Shown piece after piece: positions 50,811 to 61,022 of a stretch of 64,000 nucleotides of DNA (position 1 is its first letter; the number at the start of each line of letters is the position of its first letter). Below the pieces are notes generated by a model, which was not told where the DNA came from, made no database searches, and saw nothing but the letters and a program-made list of their open reading frames with translations. This stretch comes from Dallia pectoralis. Taxonomy: Eukaryota; Chordata; Actinopteri; Esociformes; Umbridae. The position numbers and the translations under genes were made by a program. The stretch covers positions 8,505,307 to 8,569,306 of the forward strand of contig CM055728.1 in assembly GCA_029465975.1 (NCBI GenBank). Reading direction: 5' to 3'.

Positions 50811-52207
50811 GTGTCTTTTGTGAATTGTTGTATCCTCTCCAACTCCTTTTGTGAGGATGTGTCATCAGGCAATCTGACGTGGGGACGCCTGGACAGCCCG
50901 TCCGCATCTTGATTTTGCTTACCAGCTCTGTATTGTAGCTGGAAATCAAATGTCGACAGAGCGGCTAACCATCTGTAGCTCGTGGCGTCGAGCTTAGCAG
51001 AAGTAAGAATGTATGTTAAGGGATTGCTATCGGTGACAGCAAAGAACATGTTCCCGTATAGGTAGTCCTGGAATTTCTCTGTCACTGCCCATTTAAGGGC
51101 AAGGAATTCTAATTTATGCGCAGGATACCTGGATTCACATTTCGACAGACCTCGACTTGCATAGGCAACAACTCGCTTCTGTCCCTGTTGCTCCTGGTAG
51201 AGGGCAGCACCGAGTCCCGAGGTGCTCGCATCTGTATGTAAAATGTAGGGGAGCTTGGGGTCAGCAAACCCGAGGATGGGTGCTGTTGTCAGTTTTCTGA
51301 TTATGGTGTCGAACGATGCCTGGCAAGCAGACGTCCATCTGTCGCCAAAGAGATCCTTTGGGTTGTAGTACTTCTCAGAGTTCACTGTGGTTTTAGTGTG
51401 CTTTCTCAGCGGTGGATAGCCAGCAGTGAGCTCGTTGAGTGGCTTCACAATCTTTGAGTAGTCTTTTATGAACCGGCGGTAATAACCGCAGAATCCCAGG
51501 AAGGTTCTTAACTCTTTCAGGTTGTTTGGTTTTGGCCAGGTTTTTAATGCTGCTACTTTGTCTGGATCAGTTTCGATGCCCTTTTCAGACACGATGTGGC
51601 CGAGGTACTTTACAGAGGTTTGGAAGAACCTGCACTTCCCTGGTGACAGTTTCAAGCCAAACTCTTTCAATTGGTTGAGCACGCGCATCAACCTTTCCTC
51701 ATGTTCCTCCAGTGTTGAGGAGAAGATGATGAGATCATCGAGGAAAACTAGGACTTGCTTCAAGTTCAACTCTCCCATACACCGCTCCATTAGCCTCTGG
51801 AACGTGCTAGGGGCATTAGTTATCCCCTGAGGCATCCTGTTGAACTCGAAGAATCCTAGTGGGCAGACGAATGCGGTTTTCTGTTTGTCTGCTTCCTCCA
51901 TCTCTATCTGATAGAAGCCTGATTTGAGATCAAGCACTGAGAACCACTTGGATCCAGTCAACGCCGAGAATGACTCCTCAAGATTAGGCAAGGCATATGA
52001 ATCCTTAACCGTTTGGGTGTTCAACCTTCTGTAGTCTATGCAGAGTCTGACATCACCATTCTTTTTCCTGACGACGACGATCGGCGAGGAGAAGGGCGAC
52101 TCCGATTCACGGATGACTTCTGCATCAAGGAGTTGCTGGAGATGGTTACGCACAGCCTCTATATCTTGGGGGTGTATAGGTCTTGGTCTATGCTTGAATG
52201 TTGTCAT
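50732..52207 (-). pseudogene. reverse transcriptase and RNase H part of Pol
   Basis: RT motifs in order: SPFSSPIVVVRKKNGDVRLC, LDLKSGFYQIEM, FEFNRMPQGITNAPSTFQRL, the catalytic VFLDDLIIFS, and LGHIVSEKG. RNase H: ILHTDASTSGLGAAL (first Asp), AHKLEFLALKWA (Glu) and VTDSNPLTYIL (second Asp). Both active sites are intact. The frame is lost near 50815, in or near an AAAA run. Confidence 0.93.
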
Positions 52208-52208
52208 A

Positions 52209-53255
52209 TCACTGAGGGTTGTGGTGTTTTATTTTGTCAGTTCGACCAAAATCAAGCTTGTGCTGTGCAAACACCTCCGGCATGGAACTTAATTTCTCTG
52301 TTATCCTCTCTTTCCACTCATTGGGTACAGGAGAGTCAGTGAAGTCAATGTTGAGATCAAATTTTTGGTCAGGTTTTGTGGGAAGGTCTGAGTCAGGGGT
52401 CTTAACTGATTGGACACTCTTCACAGCGTGCATCTCTGCTATTACAGCCCTTGGAGATAGGGTGATGTCATGATGTGACTCATTCTTGAGCATGACTGGT
52501 ATGCAGCGTGGTAGTTTCAGTGGTAGGCTTACCAAGCCATCTGTCACCAGGATGCCACCTGGCAGGGAAGATGACTTTGGTGACTCCACCATCACCCACT
52601 TTCCAACATCAGTTGTCCTGCAGCACACTGATCCTTCAAGGACTTTGGTCTGTCCAGCTGCAATAGTCTCAAGGTCCCTACTATGAAGCCTCACCTCTCC
52701 CAGACTGGAATCAACAGACTGTCTTTTCCTGATTTCAAGGGTCTTTAAGACAATTTTGTAGCCGTAAGGAAGAGACTCATAGTTCTGAGTTGCGATATCT
52801 GCATACTTTTCATAGAGAACATCCAAAGTATTTGTGCCTATAAGCACTGATGACATGGTGGAGCGCATGTCAGGTACAACCAAACCTAGCGTGGGCACCT
52901 CAACGTCCGCCCCAAGCAAGCTCTTTGGGAATCTGATGGTGGTCTCAACATAGCCAAGGTAGGGAACGCTTTGGCCGTTGGCACCTTCCACCTCAAGCAG
53001 ATCATTCAAGGAATTCATAGGTAAGTGAGACAGGTTCTCTAAATAGAAAGAGTTTGGGATCGTCGTTACTTGAGAGCCTGAATCCAACAAACACCTACAG
53101 TCTTTGTTACCTATGATCACTTGTGCAGTGCACTTGGCTCCAATCAGCCCTTTTGGAAGGGTCACTGTCTGTTTTTGTGTGTGAGCGTACACATGGGCTC
53201 TGTGCAGCTTCTTTTTGGGACACTTTGTCTGTGTTCCAGTCCCCGTTTGTCCCAC
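52209..53255 (-). pseudogene. aspartic protease part of Pol
   Basis: CRCLLDSGSQVTTIPNSFY carries the DSG catalytic triad, and SSVLIGTNTLDVL matches the second protease motif. The remaining ~170 residues form the protease-RT linker. It ends at a TGA one base out of phase with the RT frame (near 52210-52225). Confidence 0.85.
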
Positions 53256-53270
53256 AACGGAAACTGGGTC

Positions 53271-53455
53271 TAGTTTAAATGACCAGACTTTGAAGCACCA
53301 TTTTCAATGTCCCATGTTAACTGATTTTCTCTTAGCTGCTTCCTCTTCTCAGCTACAAGAGATGGGTTCGGCTCACTTTCACACTGAGGCTTAATGTGTC
53401 CGTTCTCTCCACATCTAAAGCAATACCAGGGCTTTGGTCTATTGCTTGTGTTGTT
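53271..53455 (-). pseudogene. zinc knuckle region after Gag, in another frame
   Basis: The minus strand at about 53425-53381 reads WYCFRCGENGHIKPQC, a C-X2-C-X4-H-X4-C nucleocapsid knuckle, in the -1 frame relative to gag. It ends at a TAG near 53271, while the protease frame starts in yet another frame. No convincing slippery heptamer is seen at the gag end, so the shift may be damage and not programmed. Confidence 0.7.
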
Positions 53456-53457
53456 GT

Positions 53458-54951
53458 TTACATCTCGGCTGTGGTGCAGCCTTTGAGATGTTGGAGTGAT
53501 AGCTGTTTGGGAGCTACAGGTCTGGCAGCTGATTGAACCTTTCTACTGTCTTTCTGCGTGATACGTGTGAGCTGGGACTGTAAATCAGCTATTTGTTTCT
53601 TTAGGTTTTGGATTTCTGACCTGTGATCAAGAGCTGGCTGAGATGGGTTGCAGTCTTCTTCACTCTGCACATAAGTACTTTGATAATAAGAAGACACTCT
53701 TGGTTTTGAAATATTGAGATGATGTTTCATGCGGGATGCTTTGGAAGTACGCTTATCTTCTGCTATGCGGAGTGACAAGAGAAGTTCAGCAAAGGTAGGT
53801 GGGTTCTGTTTCTTCTGTTCTAGCTGGAGTTCAGCTATCAAGATGTTGTCCCAGCAGCCTCTGACAAACTGTCTGAGAAGATGCCGGTCAAGGTCACTTG
53901 CGGTTACACCACCCCTCCTGAGGGTGGTGTTCAGCATCACCTGCAGCCGTTGTAGATAAGCTGAGGGTTTCTCACCGTTATCTTGCATCGTGTTAAGATA
54001 CTTTGCAAAAAGGTCATCTCCGTCCTCGACAGTGCTAAAAGCAGAGTCCAAGATCTCCAAGTATGCATTAAGGGGAGATTCAGGTGTCAGGTGCTTCACG
54101 ATATCAATAGCAGGTGATAAGAGACTTTCAAGGAGCTTCCGTGACTTGTAAAGATCAGACTGTGTTGTGTCTTTAAGGAGAAGTTCCACATTGGAACGCC
54201 ATGTCTCATAATCCACCTCATTGTTGGATTTGGGGAAATGCCCAGAGAAGGGTCTGAGTCTCAAGGAAGTGTGCACCTGCAGAGCAGAATCTTCATTTCT
54301 CACTATGTGCTCGACTATTACTTTTTGTATGTCAGGTGGGTTGACGTCAGAAAGTTTCAGAGCAGGCTGTGTCCTTTCATTAGATGGTGGTCGAGACCAA
54401 TGATGTTGAACATGCTGCTCCGGGGCCGTACTGGGCAGGGGGCTTACCTGTGCAGCATTTTCAGGCCCATGTTTCCCTGGGGTATCAGGTGAGTTCTGTT
54501 CCACATCTTCATCTTGGGTTTCTGATTGATTTAGATCGACTTTCTCACTGATGACAGAGAGCTCTTCTCTGAGGACAGCTGCTAAGTCTCTGCCAGTCAG
54601 TTTTGCAATGTCCTCTAACTCTGAAAGGTAAGTCTGTGTAGCTGTTTTGCTAGCTACAGGTGTGTAGACACTGGCTAAGGCTGTAATGTGATAAGTGACA
54701 TCAGTCTGAGTCTTACTGTTGAGTCTGTGTGGCAATGAAGGTAAGAGAGACTGTATAGCTGTACCATAAACATACTCTACTACAACCTGTTTGTCTGACG
54801 CTGGCTCAGCGAAATCAACTGGGATTACCCTTTGAATGGAACCATATTGTTTCAGGAAGTCATATAGTTCTTCATCAGTTTCTGTACCGGCTATACCACT
54901 AACTATGACTGAGTTAGGGATTTTCACTCTGCTTGTTTGAATAACATCCAT
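53458..54951 (-). CDS. Gag of the gypsy element, PNMA-like
   Basis: An uninterrupted 497-codon frame starting MDVIQTSRVKIPNSVIVSGI. Residues about 10-75 look like the RRM-like N-terminal domain of PNMA/ZCCHC proteins. A low-complexity acidic linker follows. Residues about 230-400 (LRPFSG...DYETWRSNVELLLKD, SRKLLESLLSPAIDIVKHL, EKPSAYLQRLQVMLN, LRQFVRGCW) match the bi-lobed capsid of Gag and PNMA proteins. A coiled coil (IQNLKKQIADLQSQLTRI) lies near the C-terminus. The zinc knuckle follows in another frame. The family link comes from motif memory and needs a profile search. Confidence 0.8.
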   Translation of the reverse strand: MDVIQTSRVKIPNSVIVSGIAGTETDEELYDFLKQYGSIQRVIPVDFAEPASDKQVVVEYVYGTAIQSLLPSLPHRLNSKTQTDVTYHITALASVYTPVASKTATQTYLSELEDIAKLTGRDLAAVLREELSVISEKVDLNQSETQDEDVEQNSPDTPGKHGPENAAQVSPLPSTAPEQHVQHHWSRPPSNERTQPALKLSDVNPPDIQKVIVEHIVRNEDSALQVHTSLRLRPFSGHFPKSNNEVDYETWRSNVELLLKDTTQSDLYKSRKLLESLLSPAIDIVKHLTPESPLNAYLEILDSAFSTVEDGDDLFAKYLNTMQDNGEKPSAYLQRLQVMLNTTLRRGGVTASDLDRHLLRQFVRGCWDNILIAELQLEQKKQNPPTFAELLLSLRIAEDKRTSKASRMKHHLNISKPRVSSYYQSTYVQSEEDCNPSQPALDHRSEIQNLKKQIADLQSQLTRITQKDSRKVQSAARPVAPKQLSLQHLKGCTTAEM

Positions 54952-55016
54952 AATGAATTACTGATAACAATACTATACGGTCTCTGGTTTCTATTTTTAA
55001 AATGCTTTAAGCCACT

Positions 55017-55033
55017 CCTGGCTGGCTCGCCAA
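55017..55033 (-). other. candidate primer binding site
   Basis: Three bases inside the 5' LTR the minus strand reads TGGCGAGCCAGCCAGGA. A TGG start just after the LTR is expected for tRNA priming. The tRNA species was not determined. Confidence 0.55.
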
Positions 55034-55035
55034 GT

Positions 55036-56154
55036 TGTAGCACCGGTGTCACACCACTTACTGCGCCACTGGACCAGTTCTAGGTTCTAAGGAGTGGGGA
55101 GCAAAATAATTACACCAGAGACCGTTCTTTAAATACAAAAGGCCGGCAATTTACTGAATGCAAAACAAACATAGAATATACAGTACGCAAACATACACTG
55201 CAGGTTCTGAATGTTGAAGTAATGAATGAAAAGGTATTTCACTCTATTTATTCTTTAGTTCACTTAAGTAATTTTAGCAAGGCTAATCTAAGTTAGACCA
55301 GTCTTTTTACCTAATTTGGACCTATTTTAGAATTGCTATTTTCCATTCTGAGGTAACTCTTTTCCTTTCGTTTACGGCAAGAAAATACCCTAAATTCACA
55401 CCAAATCAACCAATGTGGAACACAAGTATTTTAAAACACATTCAACTATATGAACTTAATATGAAAATAAAAGTATAACAACTTAAATTCAAGTTCACGT
55501 TCAAGTATGAGTTCAATTATTCAATTAAATAAAAAGATTCAGTTTGATTCAGTCCAAAAAGAATGTCAATCAATTTCCAGTTCAGAATCTATTCAAAACC
55601 AGTTCCTGATACTCCTACCACTCTGGTAGAGGGAGTCACCATGCGCATGAGGTTCTCACTGATGCGATGTGGAAGGTTAGTTGACAGTCTGGGTCTGGCT
55701 CGCCATCTTGATCCCGTCTGACCACGTGCACACCCACACGTGCAGACCAATCCTTGCTCCGACCGAGCTTCAAACAAAGCAAAAAAACCTGACCAAAACC
55801 GGTGTGGCTTAGTAAACATAAAATCCTTGTCAGTTCTCGACCAGGTAATTTATGTTTTTCAAAATAAGAATCAACTTTCTCACTCTTTTCTGCTTCCTAA
55901 CACACTTGTTCTCTCCTTCGGTCTCTGCTGCAATGTCACTGAGACAATGTCACTGAGACACGCCGTCTAGCGTCACTGGTCCCTTAAAGGGGCAGTGACA
56001 TGAATTTTCCGTCGGCATACTTTTAATATTAAACATCAAATTGTTGTATTAACATTTTTAATTAACTTACATTAAATTAATACCTTAACTTCTAAATTAT
56101 TTATGCAGCTTTATAAACTATTTATTTTTATGTCATATTTTAACATGGGTTACA
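55036..56154 (-). repeat. 5' LTR of the gypsy element
   Basis: Near-identical to the other LTR. The element promoter should lie here; no clear TATA box is claimed. Confidence 0.95.
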
Positions 56155-56158
56155 AGAG

Positions 56159-57234
56159 CATTTGGGACATTGTTTTTATATCAGCACAATACTGTTGGCC
56201 CGGTTGGACTGGGACAAGGGTGGCTTAAATGGTGTAACGCATTTGGTGTTGCTGCATCAGTGCTCTGCCTTCAGTTTCTTAAAAATCGATCTTTCTAAGA
56301 ATTTATAAGAAAGACACAAACTGTTTCAATTAGTTTATATGGGATGTATGTCCAATGACAGGGCATCGGTCTGGAAAAGCTAGATTTTCCAGACCGGACA
56401 GACATCTTTCCTTGAATTCACACTAGGATGACCCTATTGGGAAAGTGCTTCAATTATAGTCTTTAAAAAAGTCTTGGACTAAATCCAAGATAACATCTTT
56501 GCTTCGATGGCATCGCAAGTCATCACTCCAGAATATAAGAGAAACACTTTTCTTCCTGAATTAATGATTAAGTGGTGTCACTCAACGATTTAGTGCTCCA
56601 ACTCCGTCCGTGTGAGCGGTAGCGTACTGGTGGACTGAATTGAAATAATACAGGGCCTGTAATATAAGGAGACTCACAGACATTGGGGAAATCACCTGAG
56701 CTCGTCTAATGAACAGAAGGTTAGAAAGTGAGTGAGAAAGGGCAGATAGGATTTGGAAATTCAATATCACCCAGATCTGTGTTGATTCACAACGTGCATA
56801 AAGCAATATTGATGTATTGCAGTGGATAGCCTTTTTTTATATGGACCTGATCATCGGACGATATCATGCCCTTTCATACAGAACTTATTTTCCTGATAGT
56901 CAGTTTGCCTCATTTGCATCTTTTGATGACTGTGTGCCTAAGGACAGATCAGTGGGCAAGGTGTGATGCTTTCTCAGCCTGCCCACAGGAGATTTGCCGC
57001 TGAGTGGACGCGAACAAGGACGGAACACTGTGAAAACAAGGACATAGATGAAACATAAAATGGCACATTATAGAAGAGTTGCCACATAAGTGTGGTTTCT
57101 GACATTTTTAATTGACCTAGTCCTAGTGTATAGGCACACTGGTGTCTGTCTTGTCAGATACCAAATCAAAGTTTCATATGTTAAAATGCGTACTGTACAC
57201 ATTGCTCTATCCGCCTTTTGTTTAAAAAAAACAT
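56159..57234. other. intergenic, nothing recognised
   Basis: Unique AT-rich sequence after the LTR element. Confidence 0.4.
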
Positions 57235-57950
57235 TCAGCCTGGGTTCAACCTCCATTCAGTCTCTATTCAGTCTCTATTCATCTCCATTCAGTCTCCATT
57301 CAACCTGAGTTCAACCTCCATTCAGTCTCCGTTCAGCGTCCCATTAGCCTCTATTCAGTCTCCATTCAGTCTCCATTCAACCTGAGTTCAACCTCCATTC
57401 AACTTCCATTCATTTTATATTCAGTCTCCATTTGGTCTCCGTTCAGTCTCCGTTTTGTCTCCGTTCAGTCTCTGTTCAGTCGCCGTTCAGTTTCCATTCA
57501 GTCTCCATTCAGTCTCTATTCAGCCTGAGTTCAACCTCCAGTCAGTCTCCGTTCAGTATCTGTTCAGTCCCCATTCAGTCTCTATTCAGTCTCCATTCAG
57601 TCTCCATTCAGCCTGAGTTCAACCTCCAGTCAGTCTCTGTTCAGCGTCGAATCAGTCTTCGTTCAGTCTCCGTTCAGCATCCCATCAGTCTCTATTCAGT
57701 CACCATTCAGTCTCTATTCAGCCTGAGTTCAACCTCCAGTCAGTCTCCGTTCAGACTCTGTTCAGTCTCCGTTCAGTCTCTATTCAGTCACCATTCAGTC
57801 TCCATTGAGCCTGAGTTCAACCTCCATTCAGTCTCCCTTCAGTTTCCATTCAGTCTCCGTTCAACCTCCATTCAGTCTCCGTTCAGCGTCCAATCAATCT
57901 CCAATCAGTCGCTATTCAGTCTCTATTCAGTCTCCATTCAGTTTCACTGA
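57235..57950 (+). repeat. 11-bp-based minisatellite (ttcagtctcca)
   Basis: Copies of an 11-bp unit, ttcagtctcca/ttcagtctccg/ttcagtctcta, broken at intervals by gcctgagttcaacctcca, which gives a longer-order period of roughly 60-130 bp. The open frame across it is a by-product. Confidence 0.9.
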
Positions 57951-60682
57951 ACCAAAAAACAAGTATAATAAATATCTCTTACGATGTTGGTGTCTTAAGA
58001 TTCTCTTCTCATGAGAACACTCCAAGACTGCTGCCACTAGAGGGCGCTGTTGGGCTGTAATATAAATTGCTTATTCCCGTAATATACAGTCACAGATGTA
58101 TGCACTCATACTGTACGTACAAGTCAATCGGTGATGCAAACGATGCTATGGTTGCTCAAGGTATTCAAATGTACCTGTTACGTAGTTATAGAGGAATGTG
58201 GATATATAGAGTCACAAAACGTGATTTATATAACATCATTGTCAGGTATGAGTCACTTGTTACTTGTCATTTTGGCCTACAAGAGAAAGATTGTGCGTCA
58301 GGAATAGCAAAAACAACCTACTACAATTCTTGAGAGAGATGAAATCATGCGTTGTCACCCTTCCAGTTACTGTAGTCCCACTGTTATTTGAAAAAGAAGA
58401 TGGCATCTTTTCAGAATTGGTGATGGAGCAGGAGTGGAGTGTTTCTCAGATTGTCTTTCAGCATATAAATTACACTGATAAAAATGGAAAATGGAAAATA
58501 TAACGTGTTGTTTTTGCGGGGGATGGGTGTATATTTTACTGCACCTTTAGAGGCCAAAGAAATCGGCAAACAATATAATACAGAAAAAGTAAATACCTTT
58601 TCTGATGAGAGGTTCAAGAGTTTATGCAGCGGTTTCCGGACGTCATAGGGCGAGGTTGGAATACCGCTGGTTTAGAATAAAAGTTACAGTTTGGGTTATG
58701 CTAGTGTATGGATTATGTTTATGTTTAGAGCTAGGGACATGTGCGTGTTAATGAAGTGTTTGTGTGTATGTCAGTAAGTGTGTTTGTTGAGATGTAAGTA
58801 GGAGTGTGGTCAGGCATCCAGGACAAAAGGCTGTCCTCCTGTGAGTACGGGTGACATCACAGCACCTTTTTCTACGCCGCACCCGAGAACTAATCACGGC
58901 GTGAGAAATAGACACAGGAAATCAATGATAAGAAGCTGGACTGGAGCCAATTTCCTCTCCAGGAATTCACTGACCCTTATCTCTCCCCCGTGTTTGATAC
59001 TTGGATATTGTAATCTCGCTCTGTTCCTCTCGTTCTCTCATCCTCTGTTTAAGAAATCTGATTGTCGTTCAGCCGGGATTGACGGTCGGTTTTAGGTCAT
59101 GGGAAACACTAAGCAAATCACATAAATCATTCAATTTGGCTAACAAAGGAAATACATGTCTTTGTTTTTCCAATCAGTGTAAACACGTCGAATCAATTGC
59201 TCCTTTGTGGCTGCCTCTCTACTTCATGTCTCCTCCATTTTGGAACAGCACCAGCGATCAGTCACTTTGGCAGTTTTTTTCTTCCTGTTATCAATTCCTC
59301 TCGTGGAGTTATGTTCCCTGTGTTTTGACCGTGAGTGCTGACTAAGAACAGTGTGTGCGGGGGCGTCGCGCACACACACTCACACACCTCACCAATTTAC
59401 GCGCAACCATTAAAGGTCGTCACAAGTGAATGTTCTGCATCCTGGCAGCCCACAAGGCTTCCTTTTCTCCTGCTCGCAAAGCATGTCGAGTGAGTCAAGT
59501 GTAGCCGTGGGCTGTGCTTAGCACTATACAGCGTCATCGTCCATGTGAGGGTTTCAGAGTCACGGAGCAGACCCAGATGCTGGGTTCGTTAGACCCCCTG
59601 CTGGCTGCCCAAATGTCACCCCGGTCACACGCACAGATGCTCATGCCGAAAAGCCGCCCTCCCACGCCCTCATCTGTACTCTCTCGTTTAATGACCGCAT
59701 CAAAGCAATGCGTACAGCGTTCATCGGTCCCTAATTTGCTTTGATGATGGTTCATCATTCATATGCTAAGAGGAAGGACAGATGTGCGCGTCCTCCTCGC
59801 TGGCGCAGTCGAGTTAGCGACCCGCCCTCAGCCTGCCTATGTCCAGTTTTAAATCTGAGTCAGGCTTGGCCCAGTTGCTCACCTCTGTCCTGGTATCTGC
59901 CCTTACACATAGGTAGAATTATAGGAAATTGCATTGCAGTAGGTTATATACTTTTGAAATGCAACGTCACAGATGTATTGACTGGGCACTCACATGTGAA
60001 GTATATAGTTTGCGCGTATGACTGTTACTTACATTTCATTGAAGCTTATGATGGACACAGTCGTTTTTATCCATAGGTCTGTGAATGCCTAGTGGTCCAC
60101 AGAGGTACTGCAGGTGATCGCAATGTTATTTAACAATTTGGGGAATTTATGGTGTTGTTACAAACATAGGCTATTCACGTTGATTTAGGCATTGCAGGGT
60201 TCAGCTGGGAAAAAAACCTTTGTGATGAATTAATATATAGATTATCTGTCTCTATTTCATTGGATAAGGGATCGTAAGTGATTTTAATATGCCAGTTATA
60301 TTTAGTAAAGATAGCTTGTCTTCCTTCACAAACCTAGCATTATATGGTCATGTATTTATGACCGTTTAGAAACCCAGTGATAAAAAAAAATTTCCCTTAG
60401 ATTTACTTACGTGTGTACAATTATCAGAAACTCTACAAACACAATATGCACATAGGTTTCTAAAGACTCCAGTAATTGGAGAAGAACGAGAAATGCAGTG
60501 GTAATCTATATATAAATTAGTAATACAATGTATTCCAATCAAGTAATAGTTACCATACTAAACATAATTATAAATAAGCAATATTAAAAGTACTCCAAAA
60601 TAAGCCCACTAAGTATACAATAAGTGTCTAAAACACACTTTAGCCCAAACTTATGCTAGGAAAATCTGTTACCAAGTGACTC
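57951..60682. other. intergenic, unique; CTCF-like motif and possible regulatory DNA
   Basis: No gene. Stretches at about 58850-59340 and 59400-59760 are non-repetitive, moderately GC-rich and have the look of constrained non-coding DNA, but this cannot be shown without alignment. Confidence 0.3.
58034..58047 (+). promoter_or_regulatory. candidate CTCF binding site
   Basis: CCACTAGAGGGCGC is a full match to the vertebrate CTCF core motif, in a non-repetitive setting. Confidence 0.5.
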
Positions 60683-60689
60683 CTAAGTC

Positions 60690-61022
60690 ACTGACAACAT
60701 GACAACATGTTGCATGTATACTTCGACATTCATCCACTCGATCCTGACTAGTCTCCCAGTTCCTGCTGCTGAAAAACCTCCCCACAGCATTATGCTTCCA
60801 CCACCATGCTTCACTGTTGGGATGGTATTGGCTAAGTGATGAGTGGTGCCTTGTTTCCTCCAGACATGCCGCTTGGCATTCAGGCCAAAGCGTTCAATCT
60901 TTGATTTATCAGACCGAATAATCTTGTTTCTCATGGTCTGAAAGTCCTTCAGGTGCCATTTGGAAAACCCCAGGCGCGCTGTCATGTGCCTTTTACTGAA
61001 AAATGGCTTCATATTGGCCTGA
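60690..61022 (-). pseudogene. Tc1 transposase fragment
   Basis: An open minus-strand fragment with KRHMTARLGFSKWHLKDFQT, a degraded WSDKSKIERFG (first Asp region), HVWRKQGTTHH and VKHGGGSIMLWGGFSAAGTG. It holds only the central catalytic part; the second Asp and Glu regions are absent. No terminal repeats found. Confidence 0.85.

Larger units (their letters stand above)
47450..56154 (-). mobile_element. Ty3/gypsy-type LTR retrotransposon, full length
   Basis: 8.7 kb on the minus strand, with two direct LTRs of 1127 and 1119 bp that start TG and end CA. The 4-bp target duplication AGAG lies at 47446-47449 and 56155-56158. Order on the minus strand is gag, zinc knuckle, protease, RT, RNase H, integrase, i.e. 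Ty3/gypsy order. The LTRs differ by about six or seven substitutions and three small indels, so the insertion is recent. Pol is broken by frame changes, so this copy should be unable to move on its own. Confidence 0.95.

Noticed and set aside
57432..57950. 172-codon Ser/Gln/Phe repeat frame
   Set aside because: Translation of the 11-bp minisatellite.
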